Source: Chitinophagales bacterium (GTDB lineage Bacteria; Bacteroidota; Bacteroidia; Chitinophagales; Saprospiraceae). From it: DNA of 64,000 nt. Positions 1 to 7,349 of the stretch are shown here, one piece after another. The first letter of the stretch is position 1, and the number at the start of each line of letters is the position of its first letter. Location: positions 62,001 to 126,000 of the forward strand of contig JAFLBO010000011.1 in the NCBI GenBank assembly GCA_017303475.1. The letters are read 5' to 3'. The position numbers and the translations under genes were made by a program. Under the pieces are notes generated by a model. The model was not told the origin of the DNA and ran no database searches. It saw nothing but the letters and a program-made list of their open reading frames with translations.

Positions 1-1
1 G

Positions 2-901
2 TATAACCAGAATAAGCTGCTCACCCAGCAAAACATACTGTTGCAAAGTCAGAACTACCGTCTTGATCAGCAAACCTATCTGCAAGAGGCCGACAGACGC
101 AGTTCGCTGATTTTTTTGATGGGGAATTTGCTCGATGCCATGGACCGGGAGCTCAAAAACGACGTTGGGCAGCCCGGTGTGCGGGATCTATCCCCGCAGA
201 TTATTGGCAGGGTGGTAGCGCTGAGTAAGAGTTTGCGCCCATACAGATACCTGGAGAGCGATTCCCTGGTTAGCCGGGAGTTGAGTCCAGAGCGCGGACA
301 GCTGCTGGTAAGTATTGTAAACAGTCAGATAGACAAAGGGACCCTTCGCAAAATCTTCCAATTCTCGGATTTCTCTGCCGCCGATTTGAAAGGCGCTGTT
401 TTGTCGGGAGAATATTTGAATGGGATAAATCTTAGCAGAGCAGATTTGGCTGGTGCAACCCTGGATGAAACTGATTTTAGTCAGGCAGACCTCAGTGGTG
501 CAGACCTGTCTGACGCCATTCTGGCGCGCGCTGTTTTGAAAGAGGCCAGACTCAGGCAAACCAATTTACAACGGGCTTACCTGGAATCGGCAGATTTATC
601 GCAAGCTAATTTTTATGGGGCCAAACTTCAGGATGCCAACCTTTCCGGGGCTAAAATGACCCAAACTCATTTTGCCAGTGCTGCACTTTCCAGAGCAGAC
701 CTCTCTGGAGCAGCCATTCTCAAAGCCCGTTTTGAACAGGCTGAACTGGACAGTGCAGTAGTGAATGAATACGACTGGATATTCAGGCTTGAAGCTATGG
801 GGGCAGATACCATTCGTGGTTTGCATTATGTACAAACCCATTATCGGGTAGACTCGGTTCAAACCCGCCTGGGGTATCAGTATTTGCTGTTGAAAAAGTA
901 A
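2..901 (+). CDS. Pentapeptide-repeat protein, 5' end cut by window edge
   Basis: The reading frame is open to the left edge, so the true start lies outside the window; the first in-window start-like codon is TTG at 41. The visible N-terminal part is polar and probably helical (Gln/Asn/Arg rich), followed by a stretch with a hydrophobic patch (SSLIFLMGNLLDAM). From about the middle, the protein becomes a run of A(D/N)LxxA pentapeptide repeats (for example ADLSGADLSDA, ANLSGAKM) for roughly 120 residues, which in this family fold as a right-handed quadrilateral beta helix. A short non-repeat tail follows. Pentapeptide proteins have many roles, and nothing here fixes a function. Its stop is directly followed by the stop of the convergent gene at 902, with no spacer. 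Family assignment is secure; role unknown. Confidence 0.85.
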   Translation, partial: YNQNKLLTQQNILLQSQNYRLDQQTYLQEADRRSSLIFLMGNLLDAMDRELKNDVGQPGVRDLSPQIIGRVVALSKSLRPYRYLESDSLVSRELSPERGQLLVSIVNSQIDKGTLRKIFQFSDFSAADLKGAVLSGEYLNGINLSRADLAGATLDETDFSQADLSGADLSDAILARAVLKEARLRQTNLQRAYLESADLSQANFYGAKLQDANLSGAKMTQTHFASAALSRADLSGAAILKARFEQAELDSAVVNEYDWIFRLEAMGADTIRGLHYVQTHYRVDSVQTRLGYQYLLLKK

Positions 902-1501
902 TTAAAACAGCTGGTTGATGGCAAAGAACAACACCAGGTATATCCAGAGGATATCCAAAAAATGCCAGTAGATGGTAAGCAGGCGCAAGCCTAGTCTTTT
1001 GCCTGGATCGGAGAAGTAGACTAAAACCGTTACCGGATCTATCATGTATTTTTTGGCTGCGCGGTAAAACCTGACCAAAAAGGGCAAGCCGGCCAATACG
1101 TGCGCCAGGTGTACGAACGAGATTACGTACAGGAATCCGATGGTGGTGGAGGAATTCAGGTAAATATTTTGCTGAAACAGCCAATACCAGGCAACAGCCT
1201 GCATGGCGGTAAAAAATCCGGATAAAACCAGGGTATACAGCAGGTTCTGCTGGTAACCTTGGGTATCGTCAGCCAGATAGCACTTCTTGGCGCGTATCAT
1301 CGTCCAGCTACTACCCACCAGAATCAAGGTATTTACCACGAACAATGCCGGTACTTGCACGGGTGGTACGCCGTTCGTTACGCGTATGTACACGTATGCG
1401 ACCGTCAGGGCCAGGAATAAAAACGCCAACCCAAACAGCAGGATAAACAACATCACATTCTTTGGATGAAAGAGGAACTCGTTCGGGTTGTTGTTCGTCA
1501 T
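902..1501 (-). CDS. Heme-copper oxidase subunit III-like membrane protein
   Basis: A 199-residue protein with about five hydrophobic segments and the COX3/NorE-like layout: a short polar N-terminus (NPNEFLFHPKNVMLF), a first helix with the AYVYIR motif, and a C-terminal helix beginning YWHFLDILWIYL, where the conserved HF-D-W pattern of subunit III is easy to see. Subunit III does not bind heme or copper; it stabilises subunit I. At about 200 residues it matches the short bacterial form and the NorE subset. No subunit I or II gene lies beside it, and the cbb3 operon 46 kb away does not use a COX3 subunit, so the partner must be outside the window. It ends directly against the upstream convergent gene and is 2 bp downstream of the transporter gene on the same strand. 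Confidence 0.8.
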   Translation of the reverse strand: MTNNNPNEFLFHPKNVMLFILLFGLAFLFLALTVAYVYIRVTNGVPPVQVPALFVVNTLILVGSSWTMIRAKKCYLADDTQGYQQNLLYTLVLSGFFTAMQAVAWYWLFQQNIYLNSSTTIGFLYVISFVHLAHVLAGLPFLVRFYRAAKKYMIDPVTVLVYFSDPGKRLGLRLLTIYWHFLDILWIYLVLFFAINQLF

Positions 1502-1503
1502 AA

Positions 1504-2376
1504 TCAGGAAGAAATCAGCGCTATGGCGCCCAGCGCGAAGCCAATGCCTAGCCAGTTTACAGGCGTGAGTTTTTCACGAAACAACGTTACCGCGCCAATG
1601 GTTGTAAATAAAATGATACCCACATTGGCAACCGGGAAAACAAATGATCCTTCCAGCCCGCTGTTCAATGCCCAAAGCATAAAAACCATGGAACCATAGT
1701 TGGGAATGCCAAGTAAAATACCACCCGCTACATTTTTCCAGCTCCACTGCAAACGCCCGCTCCACCAACCCAAACAAGCCAATACCAGTCCGATAAAACC
1801 GGCGGTAGCAAAAATATGTATGATAAAGGTAGGATTGCCGGTATCGGTAAGGCCCTCATTTTGAACCCTTACGAGCAAGACTTCCAGCAAACCAGACAAT
1901 GCCCAGGTGAGTATTGGAATCCAGAGCAGGTTTTGGTGGCGCCAGGGGGCAGAATCAGGTTCGGTTTGTTTGGGCCAGTTGACCAGAATAATGGATGCCA
2001 GGGCTAGCGCAAAACCGAGCATTTTGGCCCATCCCGCAGATTCTCCATAGGCCAGAATGGCAAAGGGAACAGTCATCAGAATGGACATTTTTTGCATTAT
2101 TTGCCCAATCGTTACCCCGAAATGGCGAACCGTTTGTTCGGCCATGTTAAAACCACTGATAAAAATGACGCCCAGTACCAGTGCGTAGGGCATCCAGGGA
2201 GTGTTGACATTGGCTGCCTGCACCGGGAAGTGCCCCAGATGAATCCAACCGCACACAACACAAGTGATATAATTGAATAAAATGGCCTGAAAACCATCCA
2301 CTCCCCAACGGCCGAAGAGTTTAAACAGGAACCCCAGTGCTACAGAGCAAAGCACCGTTAACAAGACGAACAGCAT
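1504..2376 (-). CDS. EamA/DMT-superfamily transporter
   Basis: A 290-residue, roughly ten-helix protein made of two EamA-like halves, with Gly/Ala-rich helices and a C-terminal motif (LTPVNWLGIGFALGAIALI) typical of drug/metabolite transporters. Substrate unknown. I place the start at the ATG at 2376 (MLFVLLTVLCSVALGF) rather than at 2424: a very good promoter (TTTG-N19-TACCTTTG, 2425 down to 2395) lies between the two, so a transcript from it would begin after 2424, and a first membrane helix starting at MLFVLL is what the family shows. The gene therefore has its own promoter overlapping the end of the response-regulator gene upstream, although read-through from that gene is also possible. 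The next gene (COX3-like) starts 2 bp after its stop. Confidence 0.8.
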   Translation of the reverse strand: MLFVLLTVLCSVALGFLFKLFGRWGVDGFQAILFNYITCVVCGWIHLGHFPVQAANVNTPWMPYALVLGVIFISGFNMAEQTVRHFGVTIGQIMQKMSILMTVPFAILAYGESAGWAKMLGFALALASIILVNWPKQTEPDSAPWRHQNLLWIPILTWALSGLLEVLLVRVQNEGLTDTGNPTFIIHIFATAGFIGLVLACLGWWSGRLQWSWKNVAGGILLGIPNYGSMVFMLWALNSGLEGSFVFPVANVGIILFTTIGAVTLFREKLTPVNWLGIGFALGAIALISS

Positions 2377-2394
2377 AGACAAAAAAAATCGGGA

Positions 2395-2425
2395 CAAAGG
2401 TACCCCCTTTATCCCCCCAGCCAAA
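2395..2425 (-). promoter_or_regulatory. Bacteroidota-type promoter for the DMT transporter
   Basis: On the minus strand: TTTG (2425-2422), a 19-bp spacer, then TACCTTTG (2402-2395). This matches the -33/-7 promoter consensus TTTG / TAnnTTTG of the phylum. Transcription would start near 2389, 13 bp before the ATG at 2376. The -33 box lies just beyond the end of the LytTR regulator coding region (stop at 2409-2411). Confidence 0.7.
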
Positions 2426-3164
2426 CCTTAAATTCGGCTACTTTTTCCCTGCTGACAATTACTTCTGATTTCAGGTCCGGAGAAGTCTCCAACACGAGCC
2501 GACCATTGAGGTAAGGACTGATTTTCTGGATAGCGCCAAGCGAAACCAGCATGTTCCGATTAATACGGAAGAAATCTTTGGGATTTAGCAGCGACTCCAG
2601 CTCGTCCAAGGTGTGTTCCACTACCGGACTTTTGCCTTGTTTGGTGTAAGCCTGGGTAATGCTGTTATCGGAGCGGAAAAAGGCTACATCGGCGGTTTGC
2701 AGAAAACCGAAATTGGCGCCGCTTTTAATTAAAAACCGGTCTTTGTATTCCTTTTTATCAAAAAAACGCTCCAAAGCCTCCAGTTCAAGTCCTACGGATA
2801 CAGCTTTTTGTTTGTTCATCACTTTATCAATGGCCAACTGCAGTTCATCCGGATCAACCGGTTTGAGCAGGTAGTCAACAGCATTTACCCGGAAAGCCCT
2901 CACGGCATACTGATCAAATGCGGTGGTAAAAATGACAGGAGACTTCACTTCTACCTGTTTAAAGATATCAAAACTGAGTCCGTCGGCCACCTGAATATCC
3001 ATAAAGATCAGATCCGGCGGGGTAAAGGTGCGCAGCCAGTGCACGGCTGCTTCCACGCTATCCAGTGTTTCCAATATCTGTGTATTGCCGCCGTCCAGTT
3101 CAGAGAGCAATTTGGCCAATTGGCGTGCTGCGGGTTGTTCGTCTTCGATGATCAGGATTTTCAT
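2409..3164 (-). CDS. LytTR-family response regulator
   Basis: A 251-residue cytoplasmic regulator. An N-terminal receiver domain (residues 1-120) shows the acidic pair E7-D8, the phosphoacceptor D56 (LIFMDIQ) and the conserved Lys in LLKPVDPDEL. A C-terminal LytTR DNA-binding domain follows (about residues 150-250; DRFLIKSGANFGFL, FFRINRNMLVSLGAI, SREKVAEFKVWL). LytTR domains bind DNA with beta strands rather than a helix-turn-helix. It lies 10 bp downstream of the LytS-like sensor kinase, which is very probably its partner. The pair belongs to the class of LytT/LytS-type systems common in Bacteroidota; target genes cannot be read from the sequence, but the DMT transporter directly downstream is a candidate. 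Confidence 0.92.
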   Translation of the reverse strand: MKILIIEDEQPAARQLAKLLSELDGGNTQILETLDSVEAAVHWLRTFTPPDLIFMDIQVADGLSFDIFKQVEVKSPVIFTTAFDQYAVRAFRVNAVDYLLKPVDPDELQLAIDKVMNKQKAVSVGLELEALERFFDKKEYKDRFLIKSGANFGFLQTADVAFFRSDNSITQAYTKQGKSPVVEHTLDELESLLNPKDFFRINRNMLVSLGAIQKISPYLNGRLVLETSPDLKSEVIVSREKVAEFKVWLGG

Positions 3165-3174
3165 GTTATATTAC

Positions 3175-4239
3175 TTAAATCTGCTCCAGGGTTAGCAAAG
3201 GCAGGGCTACGGTGAAGTATTGTGAAGATACAATAACTTCTACATCACGGCCGGTAAGGATTCTGTAACGCTCCCGAATGTTTTCCAGTCCAACGCCGGT
3301 GCTTTCCATCACTTGTTTTTTCTGTTGCAGGTTGTTGCGCATCACCAGCATGGACTCTCCTGCAGGATTTTTTTGGGCAAAAACTTCAATGGTAAGCGGT
3401 TTTTGAGCAGAAATGACATTGTGTTTAATGGCATTTTCGAACAACATCTGCATAGACAAGGGAACAATGGCCAGTTGGCTATATGCTTCCAGGCCATCCA
3501 TTTTCACCCTAAGGTTAGCGCCGAAGCGTTCGTTGAGCAAAAAAACGTAAGATTTCATAAAATCCAGTTCTTCACTCAGCAGGATGATTCGGGCATCCCG
3601 ACTTTCCAGTACATATCGATAAACTTTAGAAAGTTGTCTGACAAAACGGATAGCCTTGTCGGCATCGTCGGCAATAAGCCAGGTAAGGGTATTGAGGCTG
3701 TTAAACAAAAAGTGCGGATTGACCTGATTGCGCAGACCTTCAAGTTGGGATTCCACGTGTTGGCGGGCTAACTGCACTTTTTCGGCCTCCAGCCTTGTTG
3801 TTTTGGCGCGAAAGAACAAGGTTTCGTAGATGGTGAGTGCCAAAAGGGCAACAATGAAAGCGGCGATTCGGTAGCGTGTAAAAAAGCCTTCTTCGTTGTG
3901 CCACCAGGGATAAAATTTCTGGACGGTGGGGGTGAGTAATATCCGATCGAACATGACATAGGTGGTCATGAATAGAAAAATCAAGGCGCTAACCCGCTTG
4001 ATGGCTTCACCGGAACCGTGAAAATAGAAAGCAAGATAGGCGTAGACCCAACGAAACGCCAGCCAGAAGAGGGCTACATAAAACAATGCAATGGGAATAG
4101 AAGGGCCTAATACAGCCCAGTTGCCCGTTTTAAACTCCTCACTGAATTGGATCAACAAACTCAATGCGCTTACCAGGGGAATACCGGCAAGGGTCATGTA
4201 GGTATCATCGAAACCTGCAATGTCTTTAAATCGAGGCAT
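3175..4239 (-). CDS. LytS-like sensor histidine kinase (His_kinase family)
   Basis: Membrane sensor of about 354 residues. The N-terminal half has four hydrophobic segments; a short linker leads to the His_kinase (PF06580-type) core with the H-box LRNQVNPHFLFNSLNTL and then an ATP-binding domain with the N-box FENAIKHNV and a late G-box (STGVGLENIRERY). This is the usual partner class for LytTR regulators, and one follows 10 bp downstream. The frame is open to 4335, but I prefer the ATG at 4239 (MPRFKDIAGFDDTYM): the upstream extension is unlike the family and a TACCTTCG element (4285-4278, minus strand) would start transcription near 4272, inside the extension. Signal sensed is unknown. Confidence 0.85.
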   Translation of the reverse strand: MPRFKDIAGFDDTYMTLAGIPLVSALSLLIQFSEEFKTGNWAVLGPSIPIALFYVALFWLAFRWVYAYLAFYFHGSGEAIKRVSALIFLFMTTYVMFDRILLTPTVQKFYPWWHNEEGFFTRYRIAAFIVALLALTIYETLFFRAKTTRLEAEKVQLARQHVESQLEGLRNQVNPHFLFNSLNTLTWLIADDADKAIRFVRQLSKVYRYVLESRDARIILLSEELDFMKSYVFLLNERFGANLRVKMDGLEAYSQLAIVPLSMQMLFENAIKHNVISAQKPLTIEVFAQKNPAGESMLVMRNNLQQKKQVMESTGVGLENIRERYRILTGRDVEVIVSSQYFTVALPLLTLEQI

Positions 4240-4335
4240 AGACGGGTCGTTTTCTGGAACAGCATTAAATGTTGTTGCGAAGGTAGTAAATACGAAAAAG
4301 GCCACGGGTGGGATGCCAATGGCCTTTCGTTTCAA

Positions 4336-4949
4336 AAGGAAGAGGGGAATGGTCAGGTGGCTTTTTGGTGTTGTTGCAATTGGTCCGGACAGAGGGATGT
4401 CCGAAACATGGGATTATATGGCAGCGTCTTGGTTTTAAGGGATTCAGCTAAGGGTTTTAGAGGTTAAGAAGATTGTTCACTGGTTGTTAAAGGGCCTTCA
4501 TTTGGGTTCTAATATCCTGAGCAGCGATTTGATGGTGTAAAGGTAGATGCAGGCAGCCAGGTTCCACAAGTCGTTTCTGCTGGATTGTAGTATTTGATGG
4601 CAGGAGTGTAGATTCAAACTGCTGAATTGTGAGGCAGTCAGGAGGGAGTGTAGTATTGGGCCGTTGGGTATCGTGCACCTGCATCTCCGCCGTGCCAATG
4701 CTCCAGTTTTATATCAGGATAGTTTACCAGGAACACCCCCCAACTCCATGGCAAGTAATTAGAGTTCGTTGGAAATGTAGCGGCTTTCGGTACATTGGGC
4801 TGCAAGAAAAGACTAGAAAAATGATGCCTATTGAGATTTTTATGTTTTTCATTTTTAGAGAGATTTACCAATGCGTGAACGGGTTGTGTGACCTGAAACT
4901 TCCAAACAGATGCTGGCCTGCACTCGCCCGCGGCATCTAAAATATCCCA
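4336..4949. other. Gene-poor stretch with no supported gene
   Basis: Just over 600 bp with only short overlapping frames on both strands, none with a signal peptide, domain or good start context. The minus-strand frames between 4487 and 4700 end in peptide stretches that look like decayed coding sequence, but I cannot identify a parent family. A near-promoter TACCTTTA (minus strand, about 4549-4542) is present without a convincing gene behind it. I see no RNA gene or repeat here. Confidence 0.4.
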
Positions 4950-5549
4950 TCATTTCATTGAAGTTTTCCAGGTTTCATATGCAGCCTTGTCGCACCATAG
5001 CCATTTGCAGCGCTTGAACCACGATAAATTCATATCAGGGAGCGAGTCGCCTTGGATAAAAGTAAACTTTCGGCCATCCGGGGACTTGCCTTGCTCCGCT
5101 TGAAGCATTGATTCCGTTATTGGAAAATTTCGGGTGCTTATTAAATGTGTTAAAGTTTCAGTGTTTTCAATCAGAAACCAAGAGTGCCAGGTGACATACG
5201 GCCTTTGAGGAGTAAATAAGTATCTTATTTTTATGGTATCATCCGCGATACGATATACCCCCCACTTATATATTCCGAACGGCATTACAGCAGACATATC
5301 TTTTGTTGTTGTTAAACTATTCAAGTTGCCTGCTACCCAAAATCCATCGCTGTAGAAGATACAGTGATATTTGGATGAGTCTGAATAATATCCATCAAAC
5401 CTTATTTTGCCAGACGCTTGATTTTCAGACTTATGGTCATAACACCAACCGTTGGCTGTGAACGCCCTTTTTTCAGGTTTGTGAACTTTGATGAAACAAC
5501 CACATACATGGGTGCAAACAACTAACAGTAGAAAGAAAAAGCTTCTCAT
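4950..5549 (-). CDS. Predicted lipoprotein of unknown function
   Basis: A 199-residue protein starting at the ATG at 5549 (MRSFFFLLLVVCTHVCGC). The N-terminus is a lipoprotein signal: basic residue, hydrophobic core, then V-C-G-C with Cys18 as the probable lipidated residue, so the mature protein is likely anchored to a membrane facing the periplasm or outside. The mature part is rich in aromatic residues and Cys (WCYDHKSENQ, WFKRCKWLWCDKAAYETW) and I recognise no domain. The longer frame up to 5618 adds an implausible N-terminus. It stands alone with about 600 bp of gene-poor DNA downstream. AT content is higher than in neighbouring genes, which together with the gene-poor surroundings suggests accessory DNA. 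Not identified. Confidence 0.65.
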   Translation of the reverse strand: MRSFFFLLLVVCTHVCGCFIKVHKPEKRAFTANGWCYDHKSENQASGKIRFDGYYSDSSKYHCIFYSDGFWVAGNLNSLTTTKDMSAVMPFGIYKWGVYRIADDTIKIRYLFTPQRPYVTWHSWFLIENTETLTHLISTRNFPITESMLQAEQGKSPDGRKFTFIQGDSLPDMNLSWFKRCKWLWCDKAAYETWKTSMK

Positions 5550-5799
5550 CTTTTGAACCGAATGGAAAGGTAAAAAAAAACACACCTGCTCCTCAAATGA
5601 GCATATGCAGTACAACATTTTGCATTAAAAGTATTTCCTCAATAGGCTATTTACAATCAGAATCTGCCAGACTGCGGAAATGATGTGTTGAGATTTGAAA
5701 TCCGCACATTGAACTGTCATTTGTTACCGCAGGATAAATACCAAATAATATCTCAAAAAAAACAGATATTAACTCATACTATTTACTTAGGTTAAAATT

Positions 5800-6108
5800 T
5801 ACATTTGTGCCGCCTGTATCTCGCATGAGGCATGAGGTATTAATCATCAATCTTCTTTAATAGTTCTTTTCCCGTTTGCTCATGGCACTAACTACTACAC
5901 CTTCGGTGTCAGTGATAGGTCTTGATATTCTCAACGCCTAAACTGACCGGGAGGGGGTTGTTGGGAAGAAGGGTTTTCTGCCCAACAACTCCCCTCCACC
6001 AGTGTGCAGTAGTATGGATCCTGGTAATCCCAACCGCAGAAAATTGGCTGTTTGGCGCCCTGACCTTTGAAAAGTCGGAGGATGGTTGCCAAACAGCCGC
6101 TACTTTTG
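5800..6108 (+). promoter_or_regulatory. Structured leader region upstream of queE
   Basis: A 300-bp region without a normal gene. It opens with TACATTTG (5800-5807), a perfect -7 box. A 19-codon open frame follows (ATG 5882 to TAA 5941; MALTTTPSVSVIGLDILNA). Then comes a strong stem-loop (5949-5965 with 5981-5997, 15-nt loop, G-rich 5' arm) and an 11-bp perfect stem GGCTGTTTGGC / GCCAAACAGCC (6046-6056 with 6088-6098). A second perfect -7 box, TACTTTTG (6101-6108), directly follows the last stem. The layout (promoter, small frame, two stems, second promoter, gene) resembles an attenuator or RNA switch. I could not match it to a known preQ1 riboswitch fold. Confidence 0.4.
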
Positions 6109-6910
6109 CCGGAAAATTCCGGATTTGAGTCAGCGTTCCATTTCACGTTCCGATATATTGAAGCTCGCCCGCCTGCGCGGGGCCCCCGAGATTTTCCATT
6201 CCATTCAGGGAGAAGGCAAGAGCCTTGGCATCCCTTCTGTGTTTGTGCGCACCTCCCTGTGCAACCTGCATTGTATCTGGTGCGATACAGATTATACCTG
6301 GAACTGGGAAGGAACCAGGTTTATCCACAAGCATGATGACCGGCCGGGTTACCAGAAGTTTTCCCAAAAAGATTGGATATCTGAATGCAACATCGCTGAA
6401 GTTGCTGCCCGGGTAGCTACATTTGCTTGCCCGAATGTAATTCTGACAGGCGGCGAGCCTATGTTGCAGCAGCCTGGTTTAACCAAGCTCATGGAAACCC
6501 TGCGCACCATATGCGCTGATTACCATTTTGAAGTAGAAACCAATGGCACCCTTGTGCCTCACCCAGAATTTGATGAAGCGGTAAACCAGTACAATGTTTC
6601 ACCCAAGCTGGAAAACAGTGGAAATCCTTTGAAATTAAGAGAAAAACCCGCCGCTTTGCAGTTTTTTGCCCAATCTCCTAAAGCAAATTTCAAATTTGTA
6701 TTGGCTGAAAAAACAGACCTTACGGAGGTTATGCACCTGGTTGAAAAGTACCAAATTCCTGCGGAAAAAGTCTGGCTCATGCCGGAAGGCAGTTCCGCAG
6801 CCGTACTCAACAAGCGCCGTAAATGGCTCGTAGATATCTGTAAAGAATATGGTTTCCGCTACTCCGACCGGCTACATATTCAAATCTGGGGCGCCAAAAA
6901 AGGCATTTAA
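6086..6910 (+). CDS. queE: 7-carboxy-7-deazaguanine synthase (radical SAM)
   Basis: QueE converts 6-carboxytetrahydropterin to 7-carboxy-7-deazaguanine in the queuosine pathway using S-adenosylmethionine and a [4Fe-4S] cluster. The conserved family opening EIFHSIQGEGKSLGIPSVFVRTS is followed by the cluster motif CNLHCIWC (C-x3-C-x2-C, the QueE/radical SAM arrangement) and DTDYTW; later come the glycine-rich SAM motif LTGGEPM and the C-terminal QIWG. Length fits the family. The start is unclear: no ATG or GTG exists in frame before the domain. TTG codons at 6086, 6125 and 6158 are possible; 6086 lies inside a stem-loop and before the TACTTTTG box, so 6125 or 6158 may be the real one. No other queuosine genes are adjacent. 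Confidence 0.9.
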   Translation: MPNSRYFCRKIPDLSQRSISRSDILKLARLRGAPEIFHSIQGEGKSLGIPSVFVRTSLCNLHCIWCDTDYTWNWEGTRFIHKHDDRPGYQKFSQKDWISECNIAEVAARVATFACPNVILTGGEPMLQQPGLTKLMETLRTICADYHFEVETNGTLVPHPEFDEAVNQYNVSPKLENSGNPLKLREKPAALQFFAQSPKANFKFVLAEKTDLTEVMHLVEKYQIPAEKVWLMPEGSSAAVLNKRRKWLVDICKEYGFRYSDRLHIQIWGAKKGI

Positions 6911-6911
6911 A

Positions 6912-6953
6912 CTCACCACTCATTCACTCACTCACTCACTCACTCACTCACTT
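6912..6953. repeat. CTCA tetranucleotide array between queE and next gene
   Basis: Begins 2 bp after the queE stop and ends 5 bp before the next ATG (6958). It contains one ACTCATTCACTC stretch and then seven or more uninterrupted TCAC units (6924-6952). It is the reverse complement of the GAGTGAATGAGTG arrays at 43544-43563 and 46662-46712, so it belongs to a dispersed simple-repeat family in this genome. Confidence 0.9.
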
Positions 6954-6957
6954 CCGT

Positions 6958-7338
6958 ATGCAATTCGAACAAGCCAAACAATCCGCCAAGAAACTTGGTC
7001 GCCGGATACTCTGGATTTTATTCGGAACTTTTCTGGTAGCCTGCCTGGGCTACTTCGGATACAGCCAACTCAGCTATTCTGACGGATATCGCTCTGGTCA
7101 GCTGGTCAAAATATCCCGTCGCGGCGTATTATTCAAAACCCACGAAGGAACCCTGAACCTGTCGCCCAATGGCATGATGACTGCCTGGGAGTTTTCCGTT
7201 AAAAACGCCGAAATTTCGAAAAAACTTCAGGACCTTGAAGGGAAGCAAGTTCAAGTGCACTACCTGCAACGCTATCAGGTATTCTTTTGGCAAGGCGAAA
7301 CGGAATACATCGTTGATGGGGTAGAGCTGGTGAAGTAA
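6958..7338 (+). CDS. Small single-pass membrane protein, conserved in Bacteroidota
   Basis: A 126-residue protein with a basic N-terminus, one transmembrane helix (about residues 18-38, ILWILFGTFLVACLGYFGY) and a soluble domain that begins YSDGYRSGQLVKISRRGVLFKTHEGTLNL and ends FWQGETEYIVDGVELVK. This pattern recurs in many Bacteroidota as a short protein that is sometimes mislabelled as 6-phosphogluconate dehydrogenase; it has no dehydrogenase motif. Function unknown. The ATG at 6958 is preceded by the CTCA array and no Shine-Dalgarno sequence is visible, so change in array length would alter the spacing in front of the start codon. Confidence 0.75.
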   Translation: MQFEQAKQSAKKLGRRILWILFGTFLVACLGYFGYSQLSYSDGYRSGQLVKISRRGVLFKTHEGTLNLSPNGMMTAWEFSVKNAEISKKLQDLEGKQVQVHYLQRYQVFFWQGETEYIVDGVELVK

Positions 7339-7349
7339 GCCGGATGCAT

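Noticed and set aside
4629..4940. A 103-codon plus-strand frame upstream of the lipoprotein gene
   Set aside because: No promoter, signal peptide or recognisable domain; residue make-up (Cys, Trp and Arg scattered) is that of a chance frame.
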